Assembly: GCA_963803155.1 (NCBI GenBank)
Contig: CAWDMN010000041.1
Location: 39,320 to 103,319 of the forward strand
From: CAWDMN01 sp963803155
GTDB lineage: Bacteria; Acidobacteriota; Terriglobia; Versatilivoradales; Versatilivoraceae
Reading direction: 5' to 3'
DNA: 64,000 bases
A program made the translations under genes and the position numbers. The stretch's first letter is position 1; every line of letters begins with the position of its first letter. Positions 9,534 to 18,920 of the stretch are shown here, one piece after another. Under the pieces are notes generated by a model. It saw only the letters and a program-made list of their open reading frames with translations, was not told the DNA's origin and did no database searches.

Positions 9534-9640
9534 ACGAGGCTCCCGCCGAATCCCACTCGGCGGCGATTGCCAAACCGGCTCGCCAGGCGGATTCCGCCTG
9601 GGCGGAAGGCTCGCCCTCCCTCCCCGCGCCACTGGGAGTC
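9534..9640 (+). repeat. family A intergenic repeat
   Basis: It begins GACGAGGCTCCCGCCGAAT and ends GGCTCGCCCTCCC, closely resembling the element at 7611-7735 in order and spacing of its blocks. It lies between two convergent genes in the gap 9324-9694; nothing else is visible there. Confidence 0.7.
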
Positions 9641-9694
9641 ACCCTTTGCGCTATGGCGTTCTCTCCGGGCAGACTTCGATCAAGGGGTAGGATT

Positions 9695-10990
9695 TCACAG
9701 CGTCTCACGGAGTTCCTGACGGTTCTCATGAATTTTCTCTACCGCCGCGACAATATCATTCATATCTTCCTGATCGCACAGCAATTGCCGATGTTCCAGC
9801 CAGACCGCTTCCCGGCAGGCTTTCTCCGCGTTCGGACAAAGCGCGCCAAAAGCAGTGTAATCGATGGGGATGCCATAGTGTTGGCATGAAACCGGGCACT
9901 TTCGAGGATAAAAATCCTGTTTGAGAAACATGGGATTACGGTACAACGGATGGACGTATCCTTCGGAGCAAAGAATGCCTTCCGCCTTTAGCGCCGCCAA
10001 AAATTTTTGCCGTTTTACCCCAAATTCCTCTTCGTGAAACCGGAAGATATAGATGTGGTGGGAGTGAGCCGTGACGTCGGGCGAAATATTGAGCGGATGG
10101 ATCCCTTGGATTGATGAGAGTCGGCCACTAAGATATTGAGCGTTCTTCATGCGCGTCCGGTTTTGTGCTTCGACTCGTTTCAATTGGCAGGAAAGGATGG
10201 CAGCCTGAAACTCGGTCAGCCGGTAATTCCACCCCAGACGGTGATGTTCATACCAGGGGCGCCCCGCATCCCGCCCGCCCCAAACATAGGATCTGCATCT
10301 AGCCGCCAATTCGCGATTGTTGCTCAGAATCACTCCTCCCTCACCCGCCGTCATGTTTTTGGAGGCTTGAAAGCTGAAAGTCGACGCGTCTCCCAGACTA
10401 CCCAATCCTCGCCCTCGCCAGGCGGCTCCATGAGCGTGGGCCGCATCTTCGACGACCCACAGTTTTTTATCTGAGGCAATTTTCAGAATTGCCTCCATGT
10501 CCGCGGCTTGCCCAGCGAAATGGACGGGGATGATCGCTTTGGTTCGAGGAGTGATGGCTTGCCGAATCCCCGCAATAGAAATGTTGAACGTGTCCTCTTC
10601 GATGTCGACGAAGATAGGGATAGCATTGATCGACAGGACCGCAGAGGCAGTTGCCACGAAAGTATAGGCAGGCACCAGGACTTCATCTCCAGGTCCGATC
10701 CCCAATGACTTAAGGGCAATTTCAAGGGCCGCGGTTCCATTGGCACAGGCGATGCCGTATAGCGCCTGCTGCGAAGCGGCAAAGGCATCTTCAAATTCCG
10801 TCACTTTCGAAACAGGCTGGCCACCGGCATCAGTTCTAGTCTCGGCCCCTTCCTCCAACGATAAATGCCACCATTGGCCGCTGCGCAAAACATCGAGGAG
10901 GGCTGTCTCTTCTCCTATATCAAAAAACGGCCAAGCCGGCCACGTCTTGGATCGGACAGGCGACCCGCCTAAGAGCGCCAATTTGCCCAT
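9695..10990 (-). CDS. DegT/DnrJ/EryC1/StrS-family PLP-dependent aminotransferase
   Basis: A 431-residue fold-type I PLP enzyme. The cofactor lysine is K211 in FQASKNMTAGEGG, the ring-binding Asp is D182 in VEDAAHAHGA, and NGTAALEIAL at 84-93 binds the phosphate. Family members transaminate keto-sugars attached to nucleotides, or inositol derivatives, to make amino sugars for surface polysaccharides or natural products. The N-terminal GGSPVRS motif is typical of the subgroup that includes scyllo-inosose aminotransferases. No other sugar-nucleotide biosynthesis genes lie next to it, so the product is unknown. The gene is convergent with the secreted hydrolase. Confidence 0.92.
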   Translation of the reverse strand: MGKLALLGGSPVRSKTWPAWPFFDIGEETALLDVLRSGQWWHLSLEEGAETRTDAGGQPVSKVTEFEDAFAASQQALYGIACANGTAALEIALKSLGIGPGDEVLVPAYTFVATASAVLSINAIPIFVDIEEDTFNISIAGIRQAITPRTKAIIPVHFAGQAADMEAILKIASDKKLWVVEDAAHAHGAAWRGRGLGSLGDASTFSFQASKNMTAGEGGVILSNNRELAARCRSYVWGGRDAGRPWYEHHRLGWNYRLTEFQAAILSCQLKRVEAQNRTRMKNAQYLSGRLSSIQGIHPLNISPDVTAHSHHIYIFRFHEEEFGVKRQKFLAALKAEGILCSEGYVHPLYRNPMFLKQDFYPRKCPVSCQHYGIPIDYTAFGALCPNAEKACREAVWLEHRQLLCDQEDMNDIVAAVEKIHENRQELRETL

Positions 10991-11743
10991 AACATGCCTC
11001 CACCGTGACGATTGTATTTGCGGAATCCTTTAGGGAACTGAACAACTCGACGATTTATCTAATTTCTGGGAAGGACGATTCCATCTCCACTTTTGACCAT
11101 AGCTGATCGCAAATGCGTTCACCCAAGCTAAAAATTTCATCTGCCTTTGCGCCAAATTCGATAATACTCAAATGTCAGGAAGAATGTCCAAAAATTCCGG
11201 CTGCAATTGAAAGTAAGAGGATCCCTATGGAGTTGCGGCGGCACGATGACACTTCCCAATGGCGTGATGCGTTGTGCCTTTCAAAGCAGATGTGTCCGCG
11301 CCCTCCCAGATGATCAGCGGCGGCAGAACATATGGAAATGCTAAGTCTATATAGGCCCTCTCTTTTGTAAATTGCACCCAACAATATCAGCGAAACAACG
11401 AATTACAAAATCCTGGAATCATTCTACCATCCGTCGACACTCGCAACTTCAAGGTGGATCACGCGAGTATAAAGGAGTCTTCCCTCGCGCGATGTCATTC
11501 CAATTATACCTCCCATGGGCGAGTATGCGCCGCGGGCCGTAATTACGCACACCCAGGCAGATGGTGAAAAAACTGTTCGTGGAATTTACGAGGGAAAAGT
11601 GTGTCAAATTGTGGCAGAATTGCATTCAAAGGGCGGGATCAGGCGCATTGTAGTTTTCTCTTTTTTCTTCAAACCAAACCAATGCCGGCCAATGGAAAAA
11701 TTAGCCATCCCCAGCCGCAACAGCCCACTCAAGGGGATCTGCC
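10991..11743 (+). other. non-coding gap
   Basis: No convincing gene, RNA or repeat was seen in these 753 bases between divergent genes. It must hold the promoters of the aminotransferase gene (leftward) and the membrane protein gene (rightward). Small open frames here lack a ribosome site and family resemblance. Confidence 0.5.
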
Positions 11744-12844
11744 ATGATCAGACTTATCTTGTTTTTTTTCATCCTCATTCACGGGCTCATTCATCTGTTG
11801 GGTTTTGTCAAAGCGTACCATCTGGCTGCAGTTGAGCAACTCACGCAGGGCATTTCCAAAACGGCAGGCTTATGCTGGCTGTTTGCCACAATGCTTTTTG
11901 TCTTGACAGCGGCGGCTTTGGCGGGAAAAAAGGATTGGTGGTGGATAATCGCCGCCATTGCTTTGGTGTTATCACAACTGCTTATTTTCATCTCATGGAC
12001 AGACGCAAAATTTGGAACGATTGCCAACGTGACGATTCTGGCTGCTGCGATCTTAGCCTATGGCGCCTGGAACTTCGATCTGCAAGGCAAAAAGGAACTA
12101 AAATCTTTCCTTCCCCCCGCTACGTCCGAAAAAAAAGAGATCAAGAAGGAAACGATCACAGGGCTTCCACCTATAATTCAAAACTGGCTGATCCGTTCCA
12201 AGGCCATCGACAGAGAATCCGTGCGCACCGTCCACTTGCGACAGAAAGGAGAAATGCGCACTTCGCGGGAAGGCAAGTGGATGGGATTTGAAGCCAGGCA
12301 ATGGATTCGAACCGAAAATCCTGGTTTTCTCTGGTTGGCGAAGGTGGCTGCCGCTCCCGGCATAACCATGGCGGGAAGAGACAAGTACGAGAATGGAAAA
12401 GGCCATATGCTCATCAAATTGCTTTCGCTCTATCCCTTGGTGAATGCCTCAGGGAAAGAACTCGATCAAGGAGCCATGGTGCGATACCTTGCGGAGGTGG
12501 TCTGGTGCCCGTCAGCGGCATTGAATGAATACATCCATTGGGAACAGATGGATTCGACTACAGCCAAAGCCACCATGAATTATGCGGGGATCAAAGCGGA
12601 GGGTTTTTTCAAATTTGATGTCAACGGGGATGTGGCAGGCTTTGAAGCCAGGCGGTATTACGACCGCGAAGGCCAGGCCACTCTGGAGAATTGGTCGATT
12701 CAAATTCCACCCAATGGCTACAAGGAATTTGAAGGCGTGCGAATTGCCGCCAGCGCAACCGTGACGTGGAAGCTCAAAGAGGGAGATTTCACCTGGCTCA
12801 AGTTGGAAATCACGGAACTTTCTTACAATCCGGCAATAAATTGA
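11744..12844 (+). CDS. DUF6544-like membrane protein
   Basis: A 366-residue protein with four predicted membrane helices in the first 110 residues (starting MIRLILFFFILIHGLIHL) followed by a soluble domain of about 240 residues. The soluble part has the pattern of the DUF6544 family: LPPIIQNWLIRS, then LRQKGEMRTS, WMGFEARQW and a Trp/Pro-rich PGFLWLAKVAAAPG. The function of that family is unknown. AAGGGG lies shortly before the ATG. No partner gene is adjacent. The family call is from memory of its motif order and not from a search. Confidence 0.75.
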   Translation: MIRLILFFFILIHGLIHLLGFVKAYHLAAVEQLTQGISKTAGLCWLFATMLFVLTAAALAGKKDWWWIIAAIALVLSQLLIFISWTDAKFGTIANVTILAAAILAYGAWNFDLQGKKELKSFLPPATSEKKEIKKETITGLPPIIQNWLIRSKAIDRESVRTVHLRQKGEMRTSREGKWMGFEARQWIRTENPGFLWLAKVAAAPGITMAGRDKYENGKGHMLIKLLSLYPLVNASGKELDQGAMVRYLAEVVWCPSAALNEYIHWEQMDSTTAKATMNYAGIKAEGFFKFDVNGDVAGFEARRYYDREGQATLENWSIQIPPNGYKEFEGVRIAASATVTWKLKEGDFTWLKLEITELSYNPAIN

Positions 12845-12977
12845 ATGAGTCCGATCCTCCTCCAGGATTCAGCGCACAAAATGGAGTGCGCTATTCCGTG
12901 AGGATTTCAAGTGGTATTGCAAGGAGGAACTCTAATTTAATATAGGCGGCGGGCTGAGGAGCGGGTGGATTTGCCCG

Positions 12978-15071
12978 TCAACCAAGTTCGCGAATTGGTT
13001 CAGCAACGCCGCGTCGATTTTCCGTGACCACCCGGTCAATCTCACCCCACAATTCCTGCGCCCGGATCGGCTTCATCACATACCCATCCATGCCGGCTTC
13101 AAGACAGGTTTCCCGATCCCCTTTTACGGCATGGGCTGTCATCCCGATAATTGGAACATGGCTCTCGGTTTTTTTCTCGCACTCCCGAATCGCTCTGGTG
13201 GTCTCATGTCCGCTCATTTCCGGCATGTGAAAATCCATCAGCACCAGATCAAAATGGTCCCTCCTGAAATGTTCCAAGGCCTGAGGCCCATTATCAGCCA
13301 AGACAACCTGATGTCCCCTTTTTTCCAATATCCGGAGAGCCGTATTTTGATTTGCCACATTATCTTCAACCAGAAGGATGCGTAACAAATGGGAATCCCG
13401 GCGGAGAGAATAGCGGGTGACCAGTTGGGCCGGCTTTGCGGTGAGAGGTTTTCCCAACACGGTGGCGATGGCCTGGATCAGTTCCGATTGCCGGACCGGC
13501 TTGCTCAAATAGGCTGAAATGCCGGTTTGGCGGCACTTTTGGCTGTCTCCTCGCAATCCCCCAGAGGACAGGAGAATCAGTACGGTTTTAGAAAAAGCAG
13601 GATCCTGTCTGACCAGTTCCGCCAACATAAAACCATCCATTACGGGCATATGCAGATCCACCAATAACAACTTGTAAGGATTCCCTTCCCTGGCGGCCTG
13701 TTTCATCATATTTAATGCAGCTAAGCCATTTTCGACCAGAGTCACCATCATCTGATGGCTGGAAAGCATCGATTCCAAAAGTTTCCTGCTGGTGGCGTTG
13801 TCATCCACTACCAGGGCGCGAATACCCTGCAAATCCACGTCAGGCGCCAGCATTTTGCTGACGGGACATGCCGGCTGAATCAGGAAGGGAATGGTGAAAT
13901 GAAAGCTGCTCCCTTGATTGACCTGGCTTTCCAGCCAGATCTCTCCTCCCATCAGCTTGACGAGATGTGTGGAAATCGTCAACCCTAGACCCGTACCATG
14001 CAAGCAACGCGGGCTGGGACTGGCAATCTGAACGAAGGGATCGAATATTTCTTTTTGTCTTTCCGGGGGAATGCCAATCCCAGAATCGCGGACGATCACG
14101 TGTAGAATACAATGGGGGCCGGGATTGGGAGTGGATGAAGAGTCAGGATGCACTCGAACGGAGTCGGGGCCGTCACTCCGGAAATATCCCATTTCTACAA
14201 CGATCTCTCCTTTTTCAGTAAACTTGACCGCATTGCCCGTCAAGTTGAGCAGAAGTTGACGGAACCTTCCCGGATCCCCGAGCAGTGTATCCGCCACCTC
14301 CGGGTGAACCTGGACGAGCAGTTCCACTCCCTTTTGGAGCGCCAAGGCTGCCATCGGTCTCAAGGCGCTGTAAACTGTATCCCGCAGCATGAAGCCGACT
14401 GAATCCAATTCCAGCTTTCCCGCTTCGATTTTGGAGAGATCCAGAACATCATTGATAATAGTGAGCAACGAATCCGCGGAGACTTTGACCATCTGCAAAT
14501 ATTGGCGCAACTGCTCCGGTTGATCGGTGTCGAGCGCCAGATCGGTCATTCCAATAATCCCGTTCATGGGGGCGCGGATCTGCTGGCTCATGCTGGCTAG
14601 GAAATCGCTTTTGGCCTGATTAGCCAAATCCGCCGCCTGCTTGGCTTGCTGTAACTCAGCGGTCCGCTCCGCCACTTTTTTTTCGAGTTCCAACTCATGC
14701 CATCGGAATTTCCGGAATCGAAAACAGAAAAGCAGAATCGTCAAACAAAAAACGGCCATAAGCAGGAGTTCGAGGGAGATTTCGGTTATGAAGAATCCAA
14801 GGGGGAAAAAAATGGAATGATCGATTGTTATTCTGCTCACCATTCTTTCTTGTGGAATTTCAATTCCCATCCGAGGAGAAGGAACGCCATTAACAAGAAG
14901 GCGGTCATGCCACGGCCCTCCCGCTGGTCTATTTTGATCTTCGAAGCTTGGGTAGGAACTGATGGGAGAAATATCTGCACAATAGGAGGCACTACATAAC
15001 AGGAAAAAAAACAAACCCGCCAACTGCAGGGAGATCTTTTTGCACTTGCAACTCAAATGATATGCCATCAT
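12978..15071 (-). CDS. membrane hybrid histidine kinase with two receiver domains; phospho-acceptor His replaced by Gln
   Basis: A 697-residue protein: an N-terminal hydrophobic segment (about 13-31), a short periplasmic loop, a second helix (about 90-117), a coiled coil (125-155), a HisKA-like dimerisation domain (153-220), an ATPase domain with N280, DSGIGIPPE at 329-337 and GTGLGLTIS at 359-367, and two receiver domains with phospho-acceptor Asp residues D472 and D613. The usual SHEIRTP motif reads SQQIRAP here (Q163, codon CAG at 14583-14585), so the acceptor histidine is absent. The ATPase and both receiver domains look intact. It may act as a phosphatase, a dimer partner or a receiver scaffold, or be a decaying gene. 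No response-regulator gene is adjacent. Confidence 0.9.
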   Translation of the reverse strand: MMAYHLSCKCKKISLQLAGLFFFLLCSASYCADISPISSYPSFEDQNRPAGGPWHDRLLVNGVPSPRMGIEIPQERMVSRITIDHSIFFPLGFFITEISLELLLMAVFCLTILLFCFRFRKFRWHELELEKKVAERTAELQQAKQAADLANQAKSDFLASMSQQIRAPMNGIIGMTDLALDTDQPEQLRQYLQMVKVSADSLLTIINDVLDLSKIEAGKLELDSVGFMLRDTVYSALRPMAALALQKGVELLVQVHPEVADTLLGDPGRFRQLLLNLTGNAVKFTEKGEIVVEMGYFRSDGPDSVRVHPDSSSTPNPGPHCILHVIVRDSGIGIPPERQKEIFDPFVQIASPSPRCLHGTGLGLTISTHLVKLMGGEIWLESQVNQGSSFHFTIPFLIQPACPVSKMLAPDVDLQGIRALVVDDNATSRKLLESMLSSHQMMVTLVENGLAALNMMKQAAREGNPYKLLLVDLHMPVMDGFMLAELVRQDPAFSKTVLILLSSGGLRGDSQKCRQTGISAYLSKPVRQSELIQAIATVLGKPLTAKPAQLVTRYSLRRDSHLLRILLVEDNVANQNTALRILEKRGHQVVLADNGPQALEHFRRDHFDLVLMDFHMPEMSGHETTRAIRECEKKTESHVPIIGMTAHAVKGDRETCLEAGMDGYVMKPIRAQELWGEIDRVVTENRRGVAEPIRELG

Positions 15072-15954
15072 GAACTGGCTTTCTGAACCGGAACCTCAGC
15101 GACTCCAAAAAATTAATCGACCAATTCCCCCATCTTCCTTAGATAATTCGTGACCACTGATTCCCGGCCCTTTGTAAAAAGAGGCCGCACTTTATAATTC
15201 TGCTTCGTCAATTTACCTCCCCTTTCCCTCTCCGTTGGTATTGTGGCGGCCCCTGGAGCCACGGCCAAGCCAAGGGGGAAGACCGCATTCCGAGGCGAGG
15301 GCGAGCCTCTTGCGCTTAGGGGGACTCTGCCTGGCGAGCCATCGAGCGGGCAGGACAGGCCGAGGCTCAAGGGAAGCCTCGCCCTCCCGGCTGACCTCGA
15401 CCAACATATAAGCAATAAGAACTTGACACAATATATCCATCGATTTGAATTACGAAACAGCCACCAAAATATTTTTTGTTCGGCAACACGCGGAGCAGGC
15501 TACGGACTACTACTGGAGTTTCAACATTTTTTTTAAAAGACCGGAATAGCACGGTTCAAGGCAATACTTGAGACCGGTTCAAAAATCCTGGGAGCGCCTT
15601 GCCACCTGATCCTTGCCAGAGCAGAGATGGCATTTTAGAGCCGCGGAGCACCAATCGAGGGTAGGCCGGCCTTGCAGGGCCGGCTTCACCGATTGCCTCT
15701 TGCGGATGCGTCGCATGGCGACGGTGGATTTTTGGGCGACCGGATGATATTTCAGGACCATACCCTTGAGGAGAGACATTGTAGAATAAATGGCCAATTT
15801 GCCACCGGGCACTGGAAGATGTTTTTAGTTCCCACTCTTTAGTTTGAGATATACAATCGCTCCAAGGTTGTCTTTGGCAATCGGCCTCAAAGCCCCCATC
15901 GCACGCAACGCGTAAAAGCCCAGCAAAAATGGGATATTCCAAGGAGAGGAAAAT
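15072..15954 (+). other. non-coding gap with a repeat and a strong hairpin
   Basis: This 883-base gap holds a family A repeat (15263-15390) and a perfect hairpin around 15665-15683 (GCCGGCC, loop, GGCCGGC) that is not followed by a T-run. No gene is convincing. It must contain the promoters of the leftward kinase and the rightward amidohydrolase. Confidence 0.5.
15263..15390 (-). repeat. family A intergenic repeat, reverse orientation
   Basis: Read on the reverse strand it runs GGGAGGGCGAGGCTTCCC to AGGCTCGCCCTCGCC, matching the ends of the copies at 7.6 and 9.5 kb. The inner region includes GCTCGCCAGGCAGAGTCC, also shared. Confidence 0.65.
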
Positions 15955-17094
15955 ATGTACTTGAGAAAATCTGTGGAATGGAATTGGACCCTGGCTATGC
16001 TCCTGACAGTGGGGATCCTGATGGCAGGCGGATTCTCCAGCTTGTCGAAGCCGCCCAACCAGTCCCGCCCAGGAGATCGGATGACTATGGAAGAATTAGA
16101 AAAAATGCCAAAAATCGATGTGCATGCACATCTTGGCGAAAATGCGGACAAGAATAGACTACAATTCATCAGCTTGCTCGCCAAGCATCACCTGAAGTGG
16201 TTGGATATTTGCGTCAAGGGAACAGATTGGGAGAAATTGCAGAGCCAAATTGCGAGGGCGGAAAAATTCCATAAAGACCATCCGGCACAAATTTCCTGGG
16301 CCACCTCTTTCAATTTGGAAAACTGGGGGAGCAAGGATTGGACTGAGACCTCGATCGGGACCATCAAGCAGGGCTTCGCCCAAGGGGCCGTGGCGGTCAA
16401 AGTCTGGAAGGAAATTGGCATGGTGGTCAAGGATCCTGACGGACGTTTTGTCCTGATTGACGATGCCCGGTTCGATCCGCTATTCGATTACATTGAAAGC
16501 CGGGGAAAGACTCTGGTGGCGCATATTGGCGAACCCCGGAACTGCTGGCTGTCCTTGGAAGAGATGACCGTTGGAGGAGACCGCGCCTATTTCAAGGAAA
16601 ACCCGCAATATCATGCCTATAAACACCCGGAAATCCCCGGGTACTGGGAACAAATCAAAGCTCGCGATCATGTGCTGGAGAAGCATCCACGGCTCAGAGT
16701 TATAGGTTGTCATTTGGGCAGTCTGGAATTTAATGTGGACGAATTGGCCAAACGCCTGGAGCAGTACCCTAATTTTGCCGTGGACTTGGCGGCCCGCATC
16801 GTTCACTTCCAAGTGCAAGACAGGGAAAAGGTGCGGCGCTTTATCATTAAATATCAAGATCGCCTGCTTTACGGCACAGACAATGAATTCGGAAGAAGTG
16901 GGGAGGATGTGAAATCGGTTCTCCAGGAAATAGACGAAGTCTATTTGAAGGATTACGAGTATTTCGGAACTGATCAGGAGTTGGAACTCCCTCGAGTCAG
17001 GCCGAATTACAAAGTCCGGGGCCTGGCGCTGCCCCCTTCGGTGCTCGAAAAGATTTTCTATAAGAATGCTCTGAAATGGTATCCAGGGATTTAA
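15955..17094 (+). CDS. exported amidohydrolase-family metal-dependent hydrolase
   Basis: A 379-residue TIM-barrel protein of the amidohydrolase_2 (ACMSD-like) group with an N-terminal signal or anchor helix at about residues 10-28. Metal ligands are visible: H57 and H59 in IDVHAHLGE, a His in LVAHIGEP (about 182), a His in VIGCHLGSLE (about 242), and the catalytic Asp in LLYGTDNEF. Relatives are hydrolases or decarboxylases of aromatic or lactone substrates; the reaction here cannot be named. GGAGAGG lies before the ATG. The next gene follows after 138 bases on the same strand, so the two may be co-transcribed. Confidence 0.87.
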   Translation: MYLRKSVEWNWTLAMLLTVGILMAGGFSSLSKPPNQSRPGDRMTMEELEKMPKIDVHAHLGENADKNRLQFISLLAKHHLKWLDICVKGTDWEKLQSQIARAEKFHKDHPAQISWATSFNLENWGSKDWTETSIGTIKQGFAQGAVAVKVWKEIGMVVKDPDGRFVLIDDARFDPLFDYIESRGKTLVAHIGEPRNCWLSLEEMTVGGDRAYFKENPQYHAYKHPEIPGYWEQIKARDHVLEKHPRLRVIGCHLGSLEFNVDELAKRLEQYPNFAVDLAARIVHFQVQDREKVRRFIIKYQDRLLYGTDNEFGRSGEDVKSVLQEIDEVYLKDYEYFGTDQELELPRVRPNYKVRGLALPPSVLEKIFYKNALKWYPGI

Positions 17095-17106
17095 TGGAGA
17101 GAGAAG

Positions 17107-17135
17107 AAAGCCCCGGTTTGCTTCCGGGGCAGCCC
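17107..17135 (+). terminator. possible hairpin terminator
   Basis: GCCCCGG and CCGGGGC pair across a seven-base loop about 15 bases after the amidohydrolase stop. The downstream tract is C/T-rich, not a clean T-run, so termination would be weak. Confidence 0.35.
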
Positions 17136-17232
17136 CTTTCAAAACCAATCTGCTACGGCAAAGTTCAAGCTATGCCGGAGATGGAACGGATGTATTACAA
17201 AAACCTGCTATCGATTTTTCTTCAGGGAAAAA

Positions 17233-18570
17233 ATGAAAAAATTTTATTTGTTGCTGTTGACCCTCTTCTTCACATTCCATTTTGGAGGAGAAGGCAGGTC
17301 TCTCCTCGACGCGTCATCAAAAGAATCAGGTGAATATCTGTCTCCCCGGCTGAGCCAATTGGTGGAAGCGAATATTTTGGCGGTCCACGCTTATCAGATC
17401 GGACTATTAAAGACGGCTGGAAAGGGCGATGCCCACTGTTTTGCCGCCGAAGCGATCAGCGAGGACAAGCTTGGCGAAATGGTGGAGCACCAGCAACATT
17501 TGCTCGCCACGAACCGGGAGGCGCTCCAATCCTGGCTTCGCGGCACTCCATCACTGTTCGATCCCGCCCGCGACTTGGAGCTGATTTTGAAATCGGGAAT
17601 TTCCATTCCCGAGCAGGCGCCCGTTCAAGTTTTCTCCCGCTATTTGAAAGGAAAAGTAAAAGCGCCGGAATATCAAGTGCGAGCCCTGGCTAATCTGTAC
17701 CAGACAATTCTGGAAGTGGACCGGGACGGAGACTTGCTCCAAAGCGAATTTGATTTTTACCTAGCCCTAAAATTGCCGGTGTATGTAGGACAGCTCGGTT
17801 TGCCCGGCAGTGACGGAGATTTCCTGAAAGCCGGTCAGGATTTGGCTGCTCTGAGCTGCGTTTCCCCTTTCGAGACCGATGCCGCGGCCTGGCAGATTGC
17901 CGGCCGGAAGATCTGGAATTGGGGAGAAAAAAAACTGCATATCCGCGATGATAAAATCTTGGCGCGGGAGTTGCTTGCTGAACCAGACATGCAGCTTCTC
18001 ATCCCCAAAATGCGTAATCTGCCTCCCCAAAAAATAGCAATCATTGGCCATTCCTTCACGATGGGACAGCACTGGTCTTCCCCTTCCAGTTTCGTTCCTA
18101 TCGTGACGGCCATGTTCGCCGGTCTTAATAACAGCATACAATTCCGCCAATTTCAGGCGGGTGGGCTCACTGCCTCCCGCGCCTTGAAGAATTTTTTCGA
18201 GGACGCGCTGGCCTGGAAACCCGACAAAGTACTGCTGGTTGTGATGGCACGTAACGAAGAGGATTTCCAGGCACTCAAAACTATGGGGGAGGGATTTCGG
18301 CAAGCCAAGATTCCATCTTACATTTTTGACAATGTCCATGACCCTGAAGCCAAAGACCCGGCCATGCTTGCCCGATTCAATCAGGTCGGCCGGGCAGCGG
18401 GGTTTTCGATCATCGAAGTGGATGTTTTGCTTTCCAATGCCCCAGACCGCGACCAGTTTCTCTGCCTGGATGGAATCCACATGAAAGAACCGTATCACCG
18501 CTTGATGGCCAAGGAATGGCTGAAGCTGCTCACTGGTGACCGTAATCTAAATTTAGCGGGGGGAAAATAG
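17233..18570 (+). CDS. secreted SGNH-hydrolase-like protein of unknown substrate
   Basis: A 445-residue protein with a signal peptide (residues 1 to about 22). The N-terminal 240 residues are alpha-helical and unrecognised. The C-terminal 190 residues read as an SGNH/GDSL hydrolase: the nucleophile block IIGHSFTMG near 270 (GHS in place of GDS), a Gly block QAGGLTASRA, and the final Asp-x-x-His block LDGIHMKEPYH. The Asn block is less clear. Such enzymes are esterases or acetyl-hydrolases acting on carbohydrate or lipid. It lies 138 bases after the amidohydrolase. The start at 17233 is supported by AGGGA upstream and the signal peptide. Confidence 0.75.
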   Translation: MKKFYLLLLTLFFTFHFGGEGRSLLDASSKESGEYLSPRLSQLVEANILAVHAYQIGLLKTAGKGDAHCFAAEAISEDKLGEMVEHQQHLLATNREALQSWLRGTPSLFDPARDLELILKSGISIPEQAPVQVFSRYLKGKVKAPEYQVRALANLYQTILEVDRDGDLLQSEFDFYLALKLPVYVGQLGLPGSDGDFLKAGQDLAALSCVSPFETDAAAWQIAGRKIWNWGEKKLHIRDDKILARELLAEPDMQLLIPKMRNLPPQKIAIIGHSFTMGQHWSSPSSFVPIVTAMFAGLNNSIQFRQFQAGGLTASRALKNFFEDALAWKPDKVLLVVMARNEEDFQALKTMGEGFRQAKIPSYIFDNVHDPEAKDPAMLARFNQVGRAAGFSIIEVDVLLSNAPDRDQFLCLDGIHMKEPYHRLMAKEWLKLLTGDRNLNLAGGK

Positions 18571-18784
18571 TGATTGCTTGGAAATTAAAAACTCTCCTCT
18601 TTGTTTTTCTTCTTTTTGAACTGTTGTTTTTTTCGCTAATCTTTGCCCTGGATCAGAGGTCTTCAACAACTGCCGCTAAAATTGATCGATAAGTTGGAAT
18701 GGAAGTCAGTTGCACTAGCGCATCGGATTTCAGATGCGGTCGCGATTTTCTTAGTGTCCCTTTACAAAGTGCGTAAAACCATCT

Positions 18785-18895
18785 TTGTAGGATGGGTTAG
18801 CTCGTGGTGACAGCAGTCACTCGCGCGTAACCCATCAAGCGTTGGAGGCGCCTCCCCGATGCGTTGCGCTCTTCGAGCTATCCCATCCCACAAAA
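18785..18895 (+). repeat. family D intergenic repeat
   Basis: It starts GTAGGATGGGTTAGCTCG and contains GCGTAACCCATCAAGCG, so GGGTTA and TAACCC blocks face each other, and it closes with TATCCCATCC. Repeats of the type GTAGGATGGGTTA...TAACCCATC are widely scattered in unrelated bacteria. A degenerate relative is at 31744-31835. The rest of the gap 18571-18920 is unremarkable. Confidence 0.6.
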
Positions 18896-18920
18896 AAATA
18901 CATCTTATACAAAGGCCCTT

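Noticed and set aside
15665..15683. Perfect GCCGGCC/GGCCGGC hairpin as a terminator
   Set aside because: It lacks a T-run and is about 270 bases from the nearest gene end, so I list it only as a hairpin in the gap description.
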